Origin: Bacillota bacterium
Lineage (GTDB): Bacteria > Bacillota > Clostridia > Lachnospirales > Lachnospiraceae
Reading direction: 5' to 3'
Length of the DNA: 64,000 nucleotides
NCBI GenBank assembly: GCA_029779695.1
Contig: JAKPAB010000200.1
Coordinates: forward strand, 124,001-188,000
Shown: one piece after another, positions 7,733-18,371 of the stretch
Numbering within the stretch: the first letter of the stretch is position 1
Layout: every line of letters starts with the position of its first letter
Notes under the pieces: model-generated
What the model saw: only the letters and a program-made list of their open reading frames with translations
What the model was told of the DNA's origin: nothing
Databases searched by the model: none
Made by a program: the position numbers and the translations under genes

Positions 7733-9989
7733 CAAAATCACTCATTTCTCTTGCTTCTATTGCTTCTCTTGCTTCTTTTGATCTTTCCTCTGCTTCTCTG
7801 CAGAATACATGCTGAGAACATGAATCCATATTATCTCTTCTCGGAAGTCTTGTATATATCCCGCGTGAATTCATATGATATGCTTTTCTCTTATCATTAA
7901 GTTGAACATCAAGATAATGCTTGATATCTTCTTTTGCAGAATCATCTTCTACAGGAAATACTATTTCAACTCTTCTGTCAAGATTTCTAGGCATCCAATC
8001 CGCTGAACCCATAAATATATCTTCCTGTCCTTCGTTATAGAAATAAAATATTCTCGCATGCTCAAGGAATTCACCCACTATAGATGAGACATGAATATTA
8101 TCGCTGATCCCAGGAATACCGATTCTAAGAGAACATATGCCTCTTATGATCAGATAAATAGAAACTCCGGCATGAGAGGCTTCATATAATTTGGCTATCA
8201 TATCCATATCACATAGTGAATTCATTTTCGCTATGATAAGCCCTTTTTTTCTCATTTTTGCATGTTTGATCTCCCTATCGATAAGTGTATAGAATCTCTG
8301 CCTCATCCATATAGGCGCGACTAAAAGCTTATTCCAATGTGCTGGCTCGGAGTAGCCGGAAAGCATATTAAATACTGCTGTAGCATCTTCTCCATAGCTC
8401 TCACTGCATGTCATGATCCCGCAATCTGTGTAATGCTTTGCAGTGCTATCGTTATAGTTGCCGGTTCCTAGATGAACATACCTTCTTATGCCATCTTCCT
8501 CCAACCTGACTATAAGAGCTATCTTACAATGAGTTTTTAATCCGACTACGCCATAGATTACATGACATCCGGATTGCTCCAGTTTTTTTGCCCATTCAAT
8601 ATTATTCTGTTCATCAAAACGAGCCTTAAGCTCAACAAGAACCGTTACCTGCTTACCATTTTCCGCGGCCTGTGCCAGCGCCTCTACGATAGGTGAATTG
8701 CCGCTTACCCTGTACAGTGTCTGCTTAATTGCAAGAACATTTGGATCTGATGCAGCTGTTTTTATCAGATCGACCACTGGATTAAATGATTCATATGGAT
8801 GCTGTAGGAATATATCCCCCTCCCGTATAATTGTAAAAATATCTGTTCCAGGTCTGATCCTATAATTATTTTGAGGAGCAAATTCTCTAAAATAAAAATC
8901 AGGTCTTTCATCAAATCTTGGGATTTTTGCTAAAAATGTAAGATCAATCGGCCCTTGAATCTCAAAAATATCTTTTGAATCGATAGAAAAATTCGTTTTT
9001 AAAACATCTAATAATTTTTCATCAATTCGCGACTCTACTTCGAGTCGGATAACCTCACCCCAGGCTCGCTTTTTCAGTTGCTTCTGAATCTCCTTTAATA
9101 GATCCGAAGCGTCATCCTCATCCAAGTAAAAATCAGCATTTCTCATTATCCTATATGGAAATGCGGTAACAACATCATAGTTCAAAAATAACTTTGGCAG
9201 ATTTTTCTCTATAACCTGTTCAAGTAAAATAAATACGTCTTTTTCCTCATTATCAGAAGGGATCAAAATAAGTCTTGGAAGCACAGATGGAACCTGAACG
9301 GTGGCAAATTCAATTGTCTTTTCCTTGGCTTTATTTTCTGTCTCAGAAATAATAGATTTCTTTTCATTGCTTCTAATAAGTGCAGCAATATTGAGCGTTT
9401 TGTTTCTGACCAGTGGAAATGGTCTTGATGCATCGACCGCCATTGGAGTAAGAACTGGATAAATCGAATTTTCAAAAAATTTATCGACAAATTCTGACTG
9501 ATCAGGTGTAAGCGATTCGTAATTAGATACTATTCGTATTCCTTCTTTTTCAAGTGCCGGAACGAGTTCAGTGTTAAATATACGATATTGTTCGCTTACG
9601 AATCGTCTCGTAACATTGTTAATCTCACTGAGCTGCTCTTTAACGGTAAGGCCTGCAAGATCTGTTTTTTTATATCCTGCATTTTTCATATCCTTAAGAG
9701 ATGCCACACGTACCATATAAAATTCGTCAAGATTAGATGAAGTAATAGATAGAAATCCCAGTTTTTCCATAAGCGGATTGTCATCATCAGAAGTCTCATT
9801 TAAGATTCGCTGATTAAACTTTAACCAGCTCAATTCACGATTCTCATAGTATCTAGGATCAGTAAAATCAATTGCATCTTCTTTAGAGACTTCTTCTATT
9901 GACTGAGGTTCAGGCACATTAGCCTCTTTTATAAGCTTATCCAAGCTGCCTTTATTCTCAGAGTTTCTCCAGAAAAATCTTCTACTCAT
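7725..9989 (-). CDS. ppk1: Polyphosphate kinase 1
   Basis: PPK1 polymerises the gamma phosphate of ATP into inorganic polyphosphate, reversibly. The 754-residue protein has the N domain with YYENRELSWLKFNQRILNE, the head domain, and two phospholipase D-like catalytic halves. The latter carry KTHCKIALIVR and YVHLGTGNYNDSTA, which hold the conserved histidines, and ARFDEQNNIEWAKKLE. The C-terminus has a charged extension (REAEERSKEAREAIEA) of about 40 residues. The ppx gene overlaps its start by four bases (ATGA), so synthesis and degradation enzymes are co-translated. The downstream HAD gene overlaps its end. Confidence 0.97.
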   Translation of the reverse strand: MSRRFFWRNSENKGSLDKLIKEANVPEPQSIEEVSKEDAIDFTDPRYYENRELSWLKFNQRILNETSDDDNPLMEKLGFLSITSSNLDEFYMVRVASLKDMKNAGYKKTDLAGLTVKEQLSEINNVTRRFVSEQYRIFNTELVPALEKEGIRIVSNYESLTPDQSEFVDKFFENSIYPVLTPMAVDASRPFPLVRNKTLNIAALIRSNEKKSIISETENKAKEKTIEFATVQVPSVLPRLILIPSDNEEKDVFILLEQVIEKNLPKLFLNYDVVTAFPYRIMRNADFYLDEDDASDLLKEIQKQLKKRAWGEVIRLEVESRIDEKLLDVLKTNFSIDSKDIFEIQGPIDLTFLAKIPRFDERPDFYFREFAPQNNYRIRPGTDIFTIIREGDIFLQHPYESFNPVVDLIKTAASDPNVLAIKQTLYRVSGNSPIVEALAQAAENGKQVTVLVELKARFDEQNNIEWAKKLEQSGCHVIYGVVGLKTHCKIALIVRLEEDGIRRYVHLGTGNYNDSTAKHYTDCGIMTCSESYGEDATAVFNMLSGYSEPAHWNKLLVAPIWMRQRFYTLIDREIKHAKMRKKGLIIAKMNSLCDMDMIAKLYEASHAGVSIYLIIRGICSLRIGIPGISDNIHVSSIVGEFLEHARIFYFYNEGQEDIFMGSADWMPRNLDRRVEIVFPVEDDSAKEDIKHYLDVQLNDKRKAYHMNSRGIYTRLPRRDNMDSCSQHVFCREAEERSKEAREAIEAREMSDFDE

Positions 9990-11485
9990 CGTTTTTCCTC
10001 CACTATGACAGGTCTTATGTCAAATACTTTTTCAAAGAAATCTGCCTTTTCGGTAAACAGTCCTCTTTCTAGTGCAATCGAACTTTCAGATCCTACGCCT
10101 ATGATAAGCTCATTTTTTCTAATATGTATATCAGCTTTTTTTAATTTCTGCTTATGACTTCTATCAAGTGCATTAGCAACTTTTAATATCGCAACCAGTT
10201 TGACTACTGTCCAATATTCAGAGGCCGAAAATCTTCCTGATAGTTCCGAATATGGGGGGATATCAAGTCTATTATATTCAGCAATTGCAGCAATCATTTG
10301 CCTCTCTTTGTGTGAAAGGCCTAGTATCTCTGACGATAATATGATCCTGTTTGAGCACTTACTTGCCTCATTCAAACTTATGTACTTACCACAATCATGC
10401 AGGATGACCGCCACCTGTAGAAGCAGTCTCTCCCTTTCCGTCATTCCATGATATCGTTTCATTGCATCAAATATTTTCACCGACAGCTTTTCCAATGTCA
10501 TCAAATGTGGAAAATAACTTTCATATCTCTTGGCGATTGCCCATGAAGCATTGATAATGTCATTTTTAAAATTATGGTTAGAAATAAGTGTTTTATTTTT
10601 ATATAGATAATCAAGTGCCATTCCATCATTGATCGATGTGTTGGGAATTACTACCTTTTCAGCTGGGAGCATGTCTATTATCTCTCTGATAAGAATAAAT
10701 AGTGAGCGTTCCAATGAGCCTGTAAATGTATCCTCAACAAAGACGTTTTTATTCCATTCTTTTTCAAGAATCTGCCTAAATTCGTCCTTACCAAAAATTA
10801 TCTTATCAGTTATATCTGCTTTTTTACCGGAAGGTACCTTTCTGTCTGCTATTATTATAAGGTATTCTATCTTATCATCATTTAAAAACATATTGAGAAA
10901 CGTCTCTAGTTCCTTATCGATTACAGTATCGATCTGTTCTCTTCCATTTGGAACTGATTTTAATTTCTGCATAGTCTTATGCATATTAAATGTACCAAGA
11001 TCCAAATGTTGTGTAGTTACAATAGAACCTTTTTTAAAATAAGTAAGCTGAAGTGATGACCCTCCTATGTCTACCATTATGGCAGAATTTTTTATCACAT
11101 CTTCAAAGTAATCTCCACTGCTTACTGCCTCATATTCATAAAATCTCTGTTCGGAATTGGACAGTCTTACCGGTATCATACCTGTTTTAAGTCTGATCTG
11201 TTCAAGAAGAAATATTTCATTAGATGCCACGTGAATGGTATTACCGATAGCAAGAGTATAGTCCTTGATCTTATAAGCCTCCATAGTGTTTTTCATATCA
11301 GAAAGTATCCTGCATATCTCTTCAGTTGTTTGAAGGCTTATCTCACTATAATCAAAAATATCATATATAACTCTTACTGCATGTCTCATGCAGTTAATTT
11401 CCTTAGGTTTTTCATCTTTTTTTGTCTGAAAAAGTTTCATGGCAACTTCGTATGATCCAATATAAATCGCTGCATATAATTTCAT
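9986..11485 (-). CDS. ppx: Ppx/GppA exopolyphosphatase with C-terminal HD domain
   Basis: Members of this ASKHA family hydrolyse polyphosphate or pppGpp. The 499 residues show the N-terminal half (YAAIYIGSYEVAMKLFQ), the phosphate-binding AIMVDIGGSSLQLTYFKKGS and a C-terminal HD-type segment (VAVILHDCGKYISLNEASK). The first motif is slightly degenerate: the usual IDxGSNS is IYIGSYE, so the family Asp and Asn are missing there, which could affect activity or substrate. It overlaps ppk1 by four bases. Polyphosphatase is favoured over pppGpp phosphatase because of that partner, but this is inference. Confidence 0.85.
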   Translation of the reverse strand: MKLYAAIYIGSYEVAMKLFQTKKDEKPKEINCMRHAVRVIYDIFDYSEISLQTTEEICRILSDMKNTMEAYKIKDYTLAIGNTIHVASNEIFLLEQIRLKTGMIPVRLSNSEQRFYEYEAVSSGDYFEDVIKNSAIMVDIGGSSLQLTYFKKGSIVTTQHLDLGTFNMHKTMQKLKSVPNGREQIDTVIDKELETFLNMFLNDDKIEYLIIIADRKVPSGKKADITDKIIFGKDEFRQILEKEWNKNVFVEDTFTGSLERSLFILIREIIDMLPAEKVVIPNTSINDGMALDYLYKNKTLISNHNFKNDIINASWAIAKRYESYFPHLMTLEKLSVKIFDAMKRYHGMTERERLLLQVAVILHDCGKYISLNEASKCSNRIILSSEILGLSHKERQMIAAIAEYNRLDIPPYSELSGRFSASEYWTVVKLVAILKVANALDRSHKQKLKKADIHIRKNELIIGVGSESSIALERGLFTEKADFFEKVFDIRPVIVEEKR

Positions 11486-11550
11486 ATATTTCCCCTTAAA
11501 ATAAACAAAGCTATATCATGCCTTGACCTATAACCTTAATATTAAAATTA

Positions 11551-12687
11551 CTAATTTCTTACATAATTGCCCAGGATCTTGATCTTGCCTACTTCCTGCT
11601 TTAAACAGTATAACGCATTTTTAACTGCCTCATCACTTAAGTTTCCTTCAATATCAACAAAAAACTTATATTCCCATGGTCGTCCGAAAATCGGTCGTGA
11701 TACTATGTGTGTCATATTAAGTCCATTATATGTAAAATTAGACAAAGCATGGTAAAGTGAACCTGTGCTATTATTTAGTTCAAAGCATACAGATATAATA
11801 TTTGCTTCGCTACTATATATGCTGTTCTTAGATAAAACTAAGAATCTCGTTTCATTAGTAGAATCATTTTGAATCGAAGACTTAAGTACCTTAAGGTTAT
11901 ATAAAGATGCGTTCTTTTCATCCCCAATGGCGGCCTCTGAAACAGAATTGTCTTCCATGATTCTTTTTGCTGAGACAGCGGTATTTTCAAGGCTTACCGT
12001 TTTAATACCAGCATTTTTTTTCAAAAAATCAGAACACTGCATAAGTGCCTGTGGATGAGAATATATTGTTTTGATGTCTGAAATAGTAGATCCCGGTATT
12101 CCCAGTAATGCATGATCTATTTTTAATGTTTTCTGTCCAATTATGCATATTGGATACTGATACAAAAGATCAAATATCTCATTAACAGTTCCTGCTGATG
12201 AATTTTCAACCGGTACAACTGCAAAATCAGCTGTATCAGAAAAAAGTTCATAAACTGCATCTTTCCATGAGGGAACGTTATGAAGATCTGCATTATCACC
12301 GAAAAATGCTGTTGCTGCTTTCTCGCTGTATGCTCCCTTTACTCCCTGAAAGCAAACTCTTTTTTCAGAAAAATCAAAGCCATCCACTATCTCAAATGAA
12401 AACTTATTATTATCTCTATCAGCCAAAAGCTTATATTGCTTTTTTCTGTTACTGGACATTATTTGGGTAAAAAGTTCCCGGATACCTGTTTTTTCAAATT
12501 CATCATTTCCATTTTCAGATAAAGAATCTAGTTTCTCATCTTCTCTTTTTTTATCAAAAACCGGAAGATTCTTTGACATTTTATATGCTGCGACATCACC
12601 TGCAAGTCTCAATCGGTTCAGATAAAGATATGTGATCTGATCATCTATTTCATCTATTTCACTTCTGATTTCCTTTAAATCTCTCAT
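11551..12687 (-). CDS. pheA: Bifunctional chorismate mutase / prephenate dehydratase (P-protein)
   Basis: PheA converts chorismate to prephenate and then phenylpyruvate for phenylalanine synthesis. The 378 residues contain an AroQ chorismate mutase at the start (LKEIRSEIDEIDDQITYLYLNRL). A prephenate dehydratase follows from about residue 110 (VCFQGVKGAYSEKAA, VPVENSSAGTVNEIFDLL, SHPQALMQCSDFL, NETRFLVLS). A C-terminal ACT domain (NSTGSLYHALSNFTYNGLNMTHIVSRP) binds Phe for feedback inhibition. It lies 23 bases after polC and 65 before ppx, so it probably shares the transcript. No other aromatic pathway gene is near. Confidence 0.96.
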   Translation of the reverse strand: MRDLKEIRSEIDEIDDQITYLYLNRLRLAGDVAAYKMSKNLPVFDKKREDEKLDSLSENGNDEFEKTGIRELFTQIMSSNRKKQYKLLADRDNNKFSFEIVDGFDFSEKRVCFQGVKGAYSEKAATAFFGDNADLHNVPSWKDAVYELFSDTADFAVVPVENSSAGTVNEIFDLLYQYPICIIGQKTLKIDHALLGIPGSTISDIKTIYSHPQALMQCSDFLKKNAGIKTVSLENTAVSAKRIMEDNSVSEAAIGDEKNASLYNLKVLKSSIQNDSTNETRFLVLSKNSIYSSEANIISVCFELNNSTGSLYHALSNFTYNGLNMTHIVSRPIFGRPWEYKFFVDIEGNLSDEAVKNALYCLKQEVGKIKILGNYVRN

Positions 12688-12710
12688 TTTTCTTTTTCCT
12701 TTATATCCTG

Positions 12711-15700
12711 TCAGACCATATCAAATAACGATAACTGGTTACTTTCAGGCAATCCTTTAATAATTCCCAGCTTTTCCATATCTTCAATATTAGTTTTAGA
12801 TATCTTACCTCTTTCCCTTAAGTCATCCTTGGACAAGAATTTTTTCTGAGAAGCAGCAATCTGAAGTGTCTCTGCCGCTTTATCACCCATGTTTGGAATT
12901 GTCTTAAATGGAGGGAGCAATTTACCATCTACAATTTTAAAATATCTTGCATCTGATTTGTAGATATCCATAGGCATAAAATCGAAACCTCTGGCATACA
13001 TCTCCTGAACTATACGCATATCTCTGTATGTACCTTCTTCTGAGGCTGTTAGCTTCGGTCCTCTTTCATCTCCTTTCTTCTTGGAATCTTCAATCTTGTC
13101 ATAATATTCCTGCAGATATTTATTAAGTACTTCCTCACCTCTGCACATCATTTCATAGTTAAATGCCGTTGCTCTAATACTAAAAAATGCTGCATAGTAA
13201 GCAAGCGGATAATATACTTTACAATAAGCCACTCTCCAAGCCATCATTACATAGGCAGCAGCATGAGCCTTGGGAAACATGTATTTTATCAATTCACATG
13301 ACCATATGTACCAATCAGGAACATCGTGTTCTTTCATGTCCTTCTTGTACTGCTCCCATTCCTTGCATTTACCCTTGGCAACTACGCCCTTACGTACTCG
13401 TTCCATAATCGTAAAGCTTTCCTCTGGATCAAGGCCCTGATTGATCAGATATACCATAATATCATCTCGGCAGCAGATAGCCGTTGAAATTGTTGCTGTT
13501 CCATCATTGATCAATTTCTCAGCATTACCCTGCCATACATCAGTACCATGTGACAGACCTGAGATTCGAATAAGATCTGAAAACTCTTGTGGTTTAGCTT
13601 CTCGTAAAAGTCCCATTGCAAAGTCAGTACCAAACTCAGGTATTCCTAAAGTTCCCATGTCACAATGGAAAAGATCCTCCGGTGTCACTTCAAGAGCAGA
13701 TGTGTCCTTAAATAGAGACATTACACCATTATCATCCAGCGGAATTTTTGTTGCATCAAGACCTGTAAGGTCCTCAAGCATACGTATCATTGTCGGATCA
13801 TCGTGTCCCAGGATATCAAGCTTTAGCAGATTCGAATCTATTGAATGGTAGTCGAAATGTGTCGTAATGACATCTGATGTAATATCGTCTGCAGGATGTT
13901 GAACCGGTGTAAATGTATTGATCTCTTCTCCAACCGGGAGAACAATAATTCCACCCGGATGCTGACCGCTTGTTCTTTTTACACCCACACATCCCTGAAC
14001 AATACGATCTATTTCACATTTTCTTTTAGGCTGGTTTTTTTCTTCGTAATATTTTTTTATGTATCCAAATGCTGTTTTATCAGCCAGCGTTCCAACTGTT
14101 CCGGCCTTAAATGTCTGACCTTCTCCAAAAATAACCTCCGTATATCTATGTGCCTTACTCTGATAATCTCCGGAAAAGTTAAGATCGATATCAGGCTCTT
14201 TGTTACCCTTAAATCCTAAGAAAGTTTCAAAAGGAATATCAAATCCATCTTTATTTAAGTAATTACCACACACAGGACATTTCTTATCCGGCATATCACA
14301 TCCGCTTCGACCAGCAAAAGACCTAACCTCCGGGGAATCAAAATCAACATAGTGGCAATGTGGACATACATAATGAGCACTAAGTGGATTAACCTCTGTT
14401 ATTCCTGCCATCGTTGCGACAAATGAAGAGCCTACGGATCCTCTAGAACCTACCAGATATCCATCTTCCACTGATTTCCATACCAATTTCTGAGCAATTA
14501 TATACATAACTGCATATCCATTGGAAATAATAGAGTTAAGTTCTCTTTCTAGTCTCTTGACAACTATATCCGGCAGATCATCTCCATATAATTCATGTGC
14601 CTTTGTATAACATATTTTACGAAGCATTTCATCAGAATTCGCGATGACTGGTGGGCATTTATCCGGCCTTACCGGTGCTATAGGTTCGCACATATCAGAA
14701 ATAAGATTGGAGTTTTCTATCACAATTTCTCTTGCCTTATCTCCGCCTAAGTATGAGAACTCTTCAAGCATCTCTTCTGTAGTATGAAGGTATAATGGCG
14801 GCTGTGGCTCAGCGTCCTTAAACCCCTTTCCCTTCATGATTATCCTTCTATAGATCTCATCCTCAGGATTAAGGAAATGAACATCACATGTAGCCACAAC
14901 TGGTTTATTCATAGCCTTTCCAAGTGCTACGATTCTCCTGTTTATATCCCTTAGATCCTCTTCTGAATTAACATCATATTTGTCCTCATCTATAAGGTAC
15001 TGATCATTTCCAATAGGCTGCACCTCAAGATAATCATAAAAAGATGCAATTCCTCTTATTATTTCTTCAGGTCTCCCATTTAAAACAGCCTCATACAATT
15101 CTCCTGCAGAGCAGGCCGATCCGATTATCAGGCCTTCTCTGTATTTTTCAATCAGACTCCTAGGAAGTTTTGCATTCTTTTTAAAATATTTCAAATGAGA
15201 AGTCGATACCAATTTATATAGATTGATCCTGCCAATATCATTTTTTGCTAAAATAATACAATGATAAGGATGCAGATTCATTATTGCCTCATCTGACATC
15301 TTGCCGATTGAAACTATATCGTCTACTGTATTGCACCCTCTATTTTTAAAGTCATCACATAATTTTTCAAAGATATATGCTGTACATTCTGCGTCATCTA
15401 CTGCTCTATGATGATTTAAAAGAGGGACCTTTAAAACTTTGGCAACCTTATCTAATTTATATCTGCCAAGCGATGGTAATACAAAACGTGCCATCTCAAC
15501 TGTATCCATATAGGTTTTTGGTACACTTAACCCTTGCCTTTCAGCATTGATTCTTATAAAGCTTGTATCAAAGTCTGCATTATGAGCTACTAAAACAGCT
15601 CCTTCACAAAAATCCAAAAATCTTGGTAGAATAACATCTATAGGTGACGCATCCTTAACCATATTGTTATCAATAGATGTTAGTTCTGTGATTCTATATG

Positions 15701-17252
15701 GAATCGGTACACCGGGGTTTACAAACTCAGAAAATCTATCCGTTATCTTACCATTCTCAAATTTTACTGCGCCAATTTCTATAATATAATCTTTTACAGA
15801 ATTAAACCCTGTGGTCTCAATATCAAAAACAACAAATCTTGAATCAAGAGTCTGTCCGTCAGGATTGGTAACTATTTTCTTTTCATCATTAACAAGATAT
15901 GCTTCAACACCGTAGATAACCTTGATCTTGCCATGATTATCCATCGCAGTATGATATGCCTCAGGGAATGCCTGAACAGATCCATGATCTGTTATCGCAA
16001 TCGCTTTATGACCGAACCTTATGGCTTGTTCCACAATATCCTTGGCCGTAGATACACCATCCATATCGCTCATCTTGGTATGGCAATGAAGTTCTACTCT
16101 TTTTTCAAAGGAGTTATCCTCTCTTTTAACCGTAAAGTCAGGTATGATCATAGCTGCATCCTGTCTTCCGATGCTAATGGCAACATCCTTTAGAAAAGTA
16201 TCAAATCCGGCATCGCCTGACAGCTTTACAAATACCCCATTTTTTAATTTTTTTTGTACATCTAGGATTCCATCATTGAACACAAATTTTTTACACACAA
16301 TAGAATCTGTTCCATCAAAAAGAACAAACGAAACAATTGTCGATTTTCCATTTTTTAATGGTTGTTCTGCATATTCAGATACTTTTCCTCTGATAGTCAC
16401 ATTTCCAATACTTCCAGTGATATCCGAGATCTTCATTACATCACCTTTGACTTCAAATCCAAATATCATATCAGGATTATCTGATTTTGCAGGTGTAGAT
16501 CTTTGAAATCTATATCCATTGTTATCTCCACCAAAATTCTTTTTGAATGGCTTATCAAATGTTTTTCTCTCACCTCTATTAGATGATGAAAAGCTTTTAT
16601 AATTATCGGCGTTTGCCTTATTATCTTCTGCCTTTTGGAGGTCTTCTTCACTTTTCTTTTCAGCAAGAGCATCTACTCTGTTGAATATGCTGTCCACCTG
16701 CTTTTGTATTGCCTTTTCTTCACGCAAAAGAGCTTCATGATTGATATCTTCTTCTACAAAGACAAGTTCCACATCCACTTTAAACCCAAATCGCTTACAC
16801 ATTATATCTGACATAAATGATTCTATTAAATCACCATAATGCATAGATATACCCTTATCTGGGACCGTAATTTTCATTATGTTTATATCTGTAAATTCAA
16901 TTTTGGATTTTTTTAAAATACTATATATTATTCTGTCTGACTCATATAGTTCAGCTAGTAAACTATCATGATAATCATTAAAAGCCCTTTCCGGTGTATA
17001 CATTTCTGAAAGAGTGAATGATTCAATAATAATTACATCAATATTATCATCCTGAAAATAATTTTTTTTGATCTCTTTTTCCAGCGTATGTATCCTGCGC
17101 TTTGAAACAAGTCCCGGAAATGTGGCATATATCCGCACACTGTCCCTTAATTTGCCAGAAGCCATTCTTGTAACAACCGCATCCTCCATAAGGCGCGTTG
17201 ACTCATTTTCATTATTTAATTTTGGAAAAACTTCAGCAAATGAACGATCCAT
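12711..17252 (-). CDS. polC: DNA polymerase III alpha subunit, Gram-positive PolC type
   Basis: PolC is the main replicative polymerase of Firmicutes. In the 1513 residues I see an N-terminal region and an OB fold (about 265-375). A PHP domain begins at about 385 (VELHCHTKMSDMDG). It is split by an inserted DEDD 3'-5' exonuclease from about 473 (FVVFDIETTGFNS, LVAHNADFDTSFI, HHRAVDDAECTAYI). A four-Cys zinc site lies near 965 (CPHCHYVDF, CPVCGNYL) and the polymerase acidic motif PDIDLNFSGDYQ near 1020. Helix-hairpin-helix elements follow. The last residues include QLSLFDMV, a canonical sliding-clamp binding peptide. The length is slightly above that of B. subtilis PolC. It follows ispG in the usual clostridial order. 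Confidence 0.99.
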   Translation of the reverse strand: MDRSFAEVFPKLNNENESTRLMEDAVVTRMASGKLRDSVRIYATFPGLVSKRRIHTLEKEIKKNYFQDDNIDVIIIESFTLSEMYTPERAFNDYHDSLLAELYESDRIIYSILKKSKIEFTDINIMKITVPDKGISMHYGDLIESFMSDIMCKRFGFKVDVELVFVEEDINHEALLREEKAIQKQVDSIFNRVDALAEKKSEEDLQKAEDNKANADNYKSFSSSNRGERKTFDKPFKKNFGGDNNGYRFQRSTPAKSDNPDMIFGFEVKGDVMKISDITGSIGNVTIRGKVSEYAEQPLKNGKSTIVSFVLFDGTDSIVCKKFVFNDGILDVQKKLKNGVFVKLSGDAGFDTFLKDVAISIGRQDAAMIIPDFTVKREDNSFEKRVELHCHTKMSDMDGVSTAKDIVEQAIRFGHKAIAITDHGSVQAFPEAYHTAMDNHGKIKVIYGVEAYLVNDEKKIVTNPDGQTLDSRFVVFDIETTGFNSVKDYIIEIGAVKFENGKITDRFSEFVNPGVPIPYRITELTSIDNNMVKDASPIDVILPRFLDFCEGAVLVAHNADFDTSFIRINAERQGLSVPKTYMDTVEMARFVLPSLGRYKLDKVAKVLKVPLLNHHRAVDDAECTAYIFEKLCDDFKNRGCNTVDDIVSIGKMSDEAIMNLHPYHCIILAKNDIGRINLYKLVSTSHLKYFKKNAKLPRSLIEKYREGLIIGSACSAGELYEAVLNGRPEEIIRGIASFYDYLEVQPIGNDQYLIDEDKYDVNSEEDLRDINRRIVALGKAMNKPVVATCDVHFLNPEDEIYRRIIMKGKGFKDAEPQPPLYLHTTEEMLEEFSYLGGDKAREIVIENSNLISDMCEPIAPVRPDKCPPVIANSDEMLRKICYTKAHELYGDDLPDIVVKRLERELNSIISNGYAVMYIIAQKLVWKSVEDGYLVGSRGSVGSSFVATMAGITEVNPLSAHYVCPHCHYVDFDSPEVRSFAGRSGCDMPDKKCPVCGNYLNKDGFDIPFETFLGFKGNKEPDIDLNFSGDYQSKAHRYTEVIFGEGQTFKAGTVGTLADKTAFGYIKKYYEEKNQPKRKCEIDRIVQGCVGVKRTSGQHPGGIIVLPVGEEINTFTPVQHPADDITSDVITTHFDYHSIDSNLLKLDILGHDDPTMIRMLEDLTGLDATKIPLDDNGVMSLFKDTSALEVTPEDLFHCDMGTLGIPEFGTDFAMGLLREAKPQEFSDLIRISGLSHGTDVWQGNAEKLINDGTATISTAICCRDDIMVYLINQGLDPEESFTIMERVRKGVVAKGKCKEWEQYKKDMKEHDVPDWYIWSCELIKYMFPKAHAAAYVMMAWRVAYCKVYYPLAYYAAFFSIRATAFNYEMMCRGEEVLNKYLQEYYDKIEDSKKKGDERGPKLTASEEGTYRDMRIVQEMYARGFDFMPMDIYKSDARYFKIVDGKLLPPFKTIPNMGDKAAETLQIAASQKKFLSKDDLRERGKISKTNIEDMEKLGIIKGLPESNQLSLFDMV

Positions 17253-17271
17253 TAGTTACAATTACTCACTT

Positions 17272-18357
17272 TCAATTAATATCGATTCCACGTTCTTTTC
17301 CTTCTCTGATAAGCTCTTCTCTGAGCGCATTAAGAAGTTCACTTTCAGGGACCTTACGTATAATCTCCCCTTTTCTGATCACGAGACCTTCATTAGCTCC
17401 TCCAGCTATACCAAAATCAGCCTCTTTTGCTTCACCAGGACCATTTACAACACAACCCATGACAGCAACCTTAACATCAAGAGGGATATCAGCGATCATT
17501 TGTTCTGTTTTATTAGCAAGCTCAATAAGATTGATCTGTGTACGTCCACAAGTAGGGCATGAAACAATTTCCACTCCACCCTTTCTGAGTCCAAGCGTAC
17601 GAAGAATAAGCTTGCCTGCTTCAACTTCTTTGACTGGATCACCTGTAAGAGATACTCGAATCGTATCTCCGATTCCCTGTGAAAGGATAAGTGAAAGACC
17701 AATTGCAGACTTGATATTACCGCTGAATACTGTTCCAGCCTCAGTAATACCTACATGAAGTGGAAGATTAGTTTTATCGCTTATGATCTCATGTGCTTTT
17801 ACACACATCATTACATCTGATGATTTAATACTGATAACCATATTGTCATATCCCATATCCGTAATGATCCTGACCTTATCCAAAGCGCTTTCCACCAAAC
17901 CCTCTGCCGTAACCCCATGATATTTTTCTATAAGCTCTTTTTCAAGAGAACCGCTATTAACGCCGACTCTTATCGGAATATTTTTCTCCTTACATGCATC
18001 AACAACTGTTCTTATTCTGTCTTCGCTTCCGATATTACCAGGGTTTATCCTGATCTTATCAGCTCCATTTTCAATTGCAGCAAGCGCAAGTCTATAATCA
18101 AAATGAATATCTGCTACAAGAGGAATATGAATCTGTTCTTTGATCTTGGAAATAGCAATTGCATCCTCCATGGTTGGAACTGCACATCTAATAATGTCAC
18201 ATCCAGCCTTTTCCAACTGCAGGATCTGGGCAACTGTTGCATCCACATCTCTGGTCTTGGTGTTAGTCATGGACTGGATCGCAATTGGATTATTGCCTCC
18301 GATCACAATATCCTTTATTTTTATCTCTCTAGATTTTCTTCTTGTATAGGTACTCAT
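17272..18357 (-). CDS. ispG: 4-hydroxy-3-methylbut-2-en-1-yl diphosphate synthase IspG
   Basis: IspG reduces methylerythritol cyclodiphosphate to HMBPP in the MEP isoprenoid pathway, using a [4Fe-4S] cluster. The 361-residue protein has the TIM-barrel start (VIGGNNPIAIQSMTNTKTRDV), PLVADIHFDYRLAL, NPGNIG and the cluster-binding cysteines in VSCPTCGRTQINL and VMGCVVNGPGEA. The start has AGGAGG. It is one of two MEP genes here (with dxr), next to uppS, which uses the pathway's product. It lies 14 bases after rseP and precedes polC by 19. Confidence 0.98.
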   Translation of the reverse strand: MSTYTRRKSREIKIKDIVIGGNNPIAIQSMTNTKTRDVDATVAQILQLEKAGCDIIRCAVPTMEDAIAISKIKEQIHIPLVADIHFDYRLALAAIENGADKIRINPGNIGSEDRIRTVVDACKEKNIPIRVGVNSGSLEKELIEKYHGVTAEGLVESALDKVRIITDMGYDNMVISIKSSDVMMCVKAHEIISDKTNLPLHVGITEAGTVFSGNIKSAIGLSLILSQGIGDTIRVSLTGDPVKEVEAGKLILRTLGLRKGGVEIVSCPTCGRTQINLIELANKTEQMIADIPLDVKVAVMGCVVNGPGEAKEADFGIAGGANEGLVIRKGEIIRKVPESELLNALREELIREGKERGIDIN

Positions 18358-18371
18358 ATAAGAGCCTCCTT

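Noticed and set aside
17198-17758. 186-codon plus-strand ORF opposite ispG and the polC start
   Set aside because: Shadow of two certain genes; low-complexity translated sequence.
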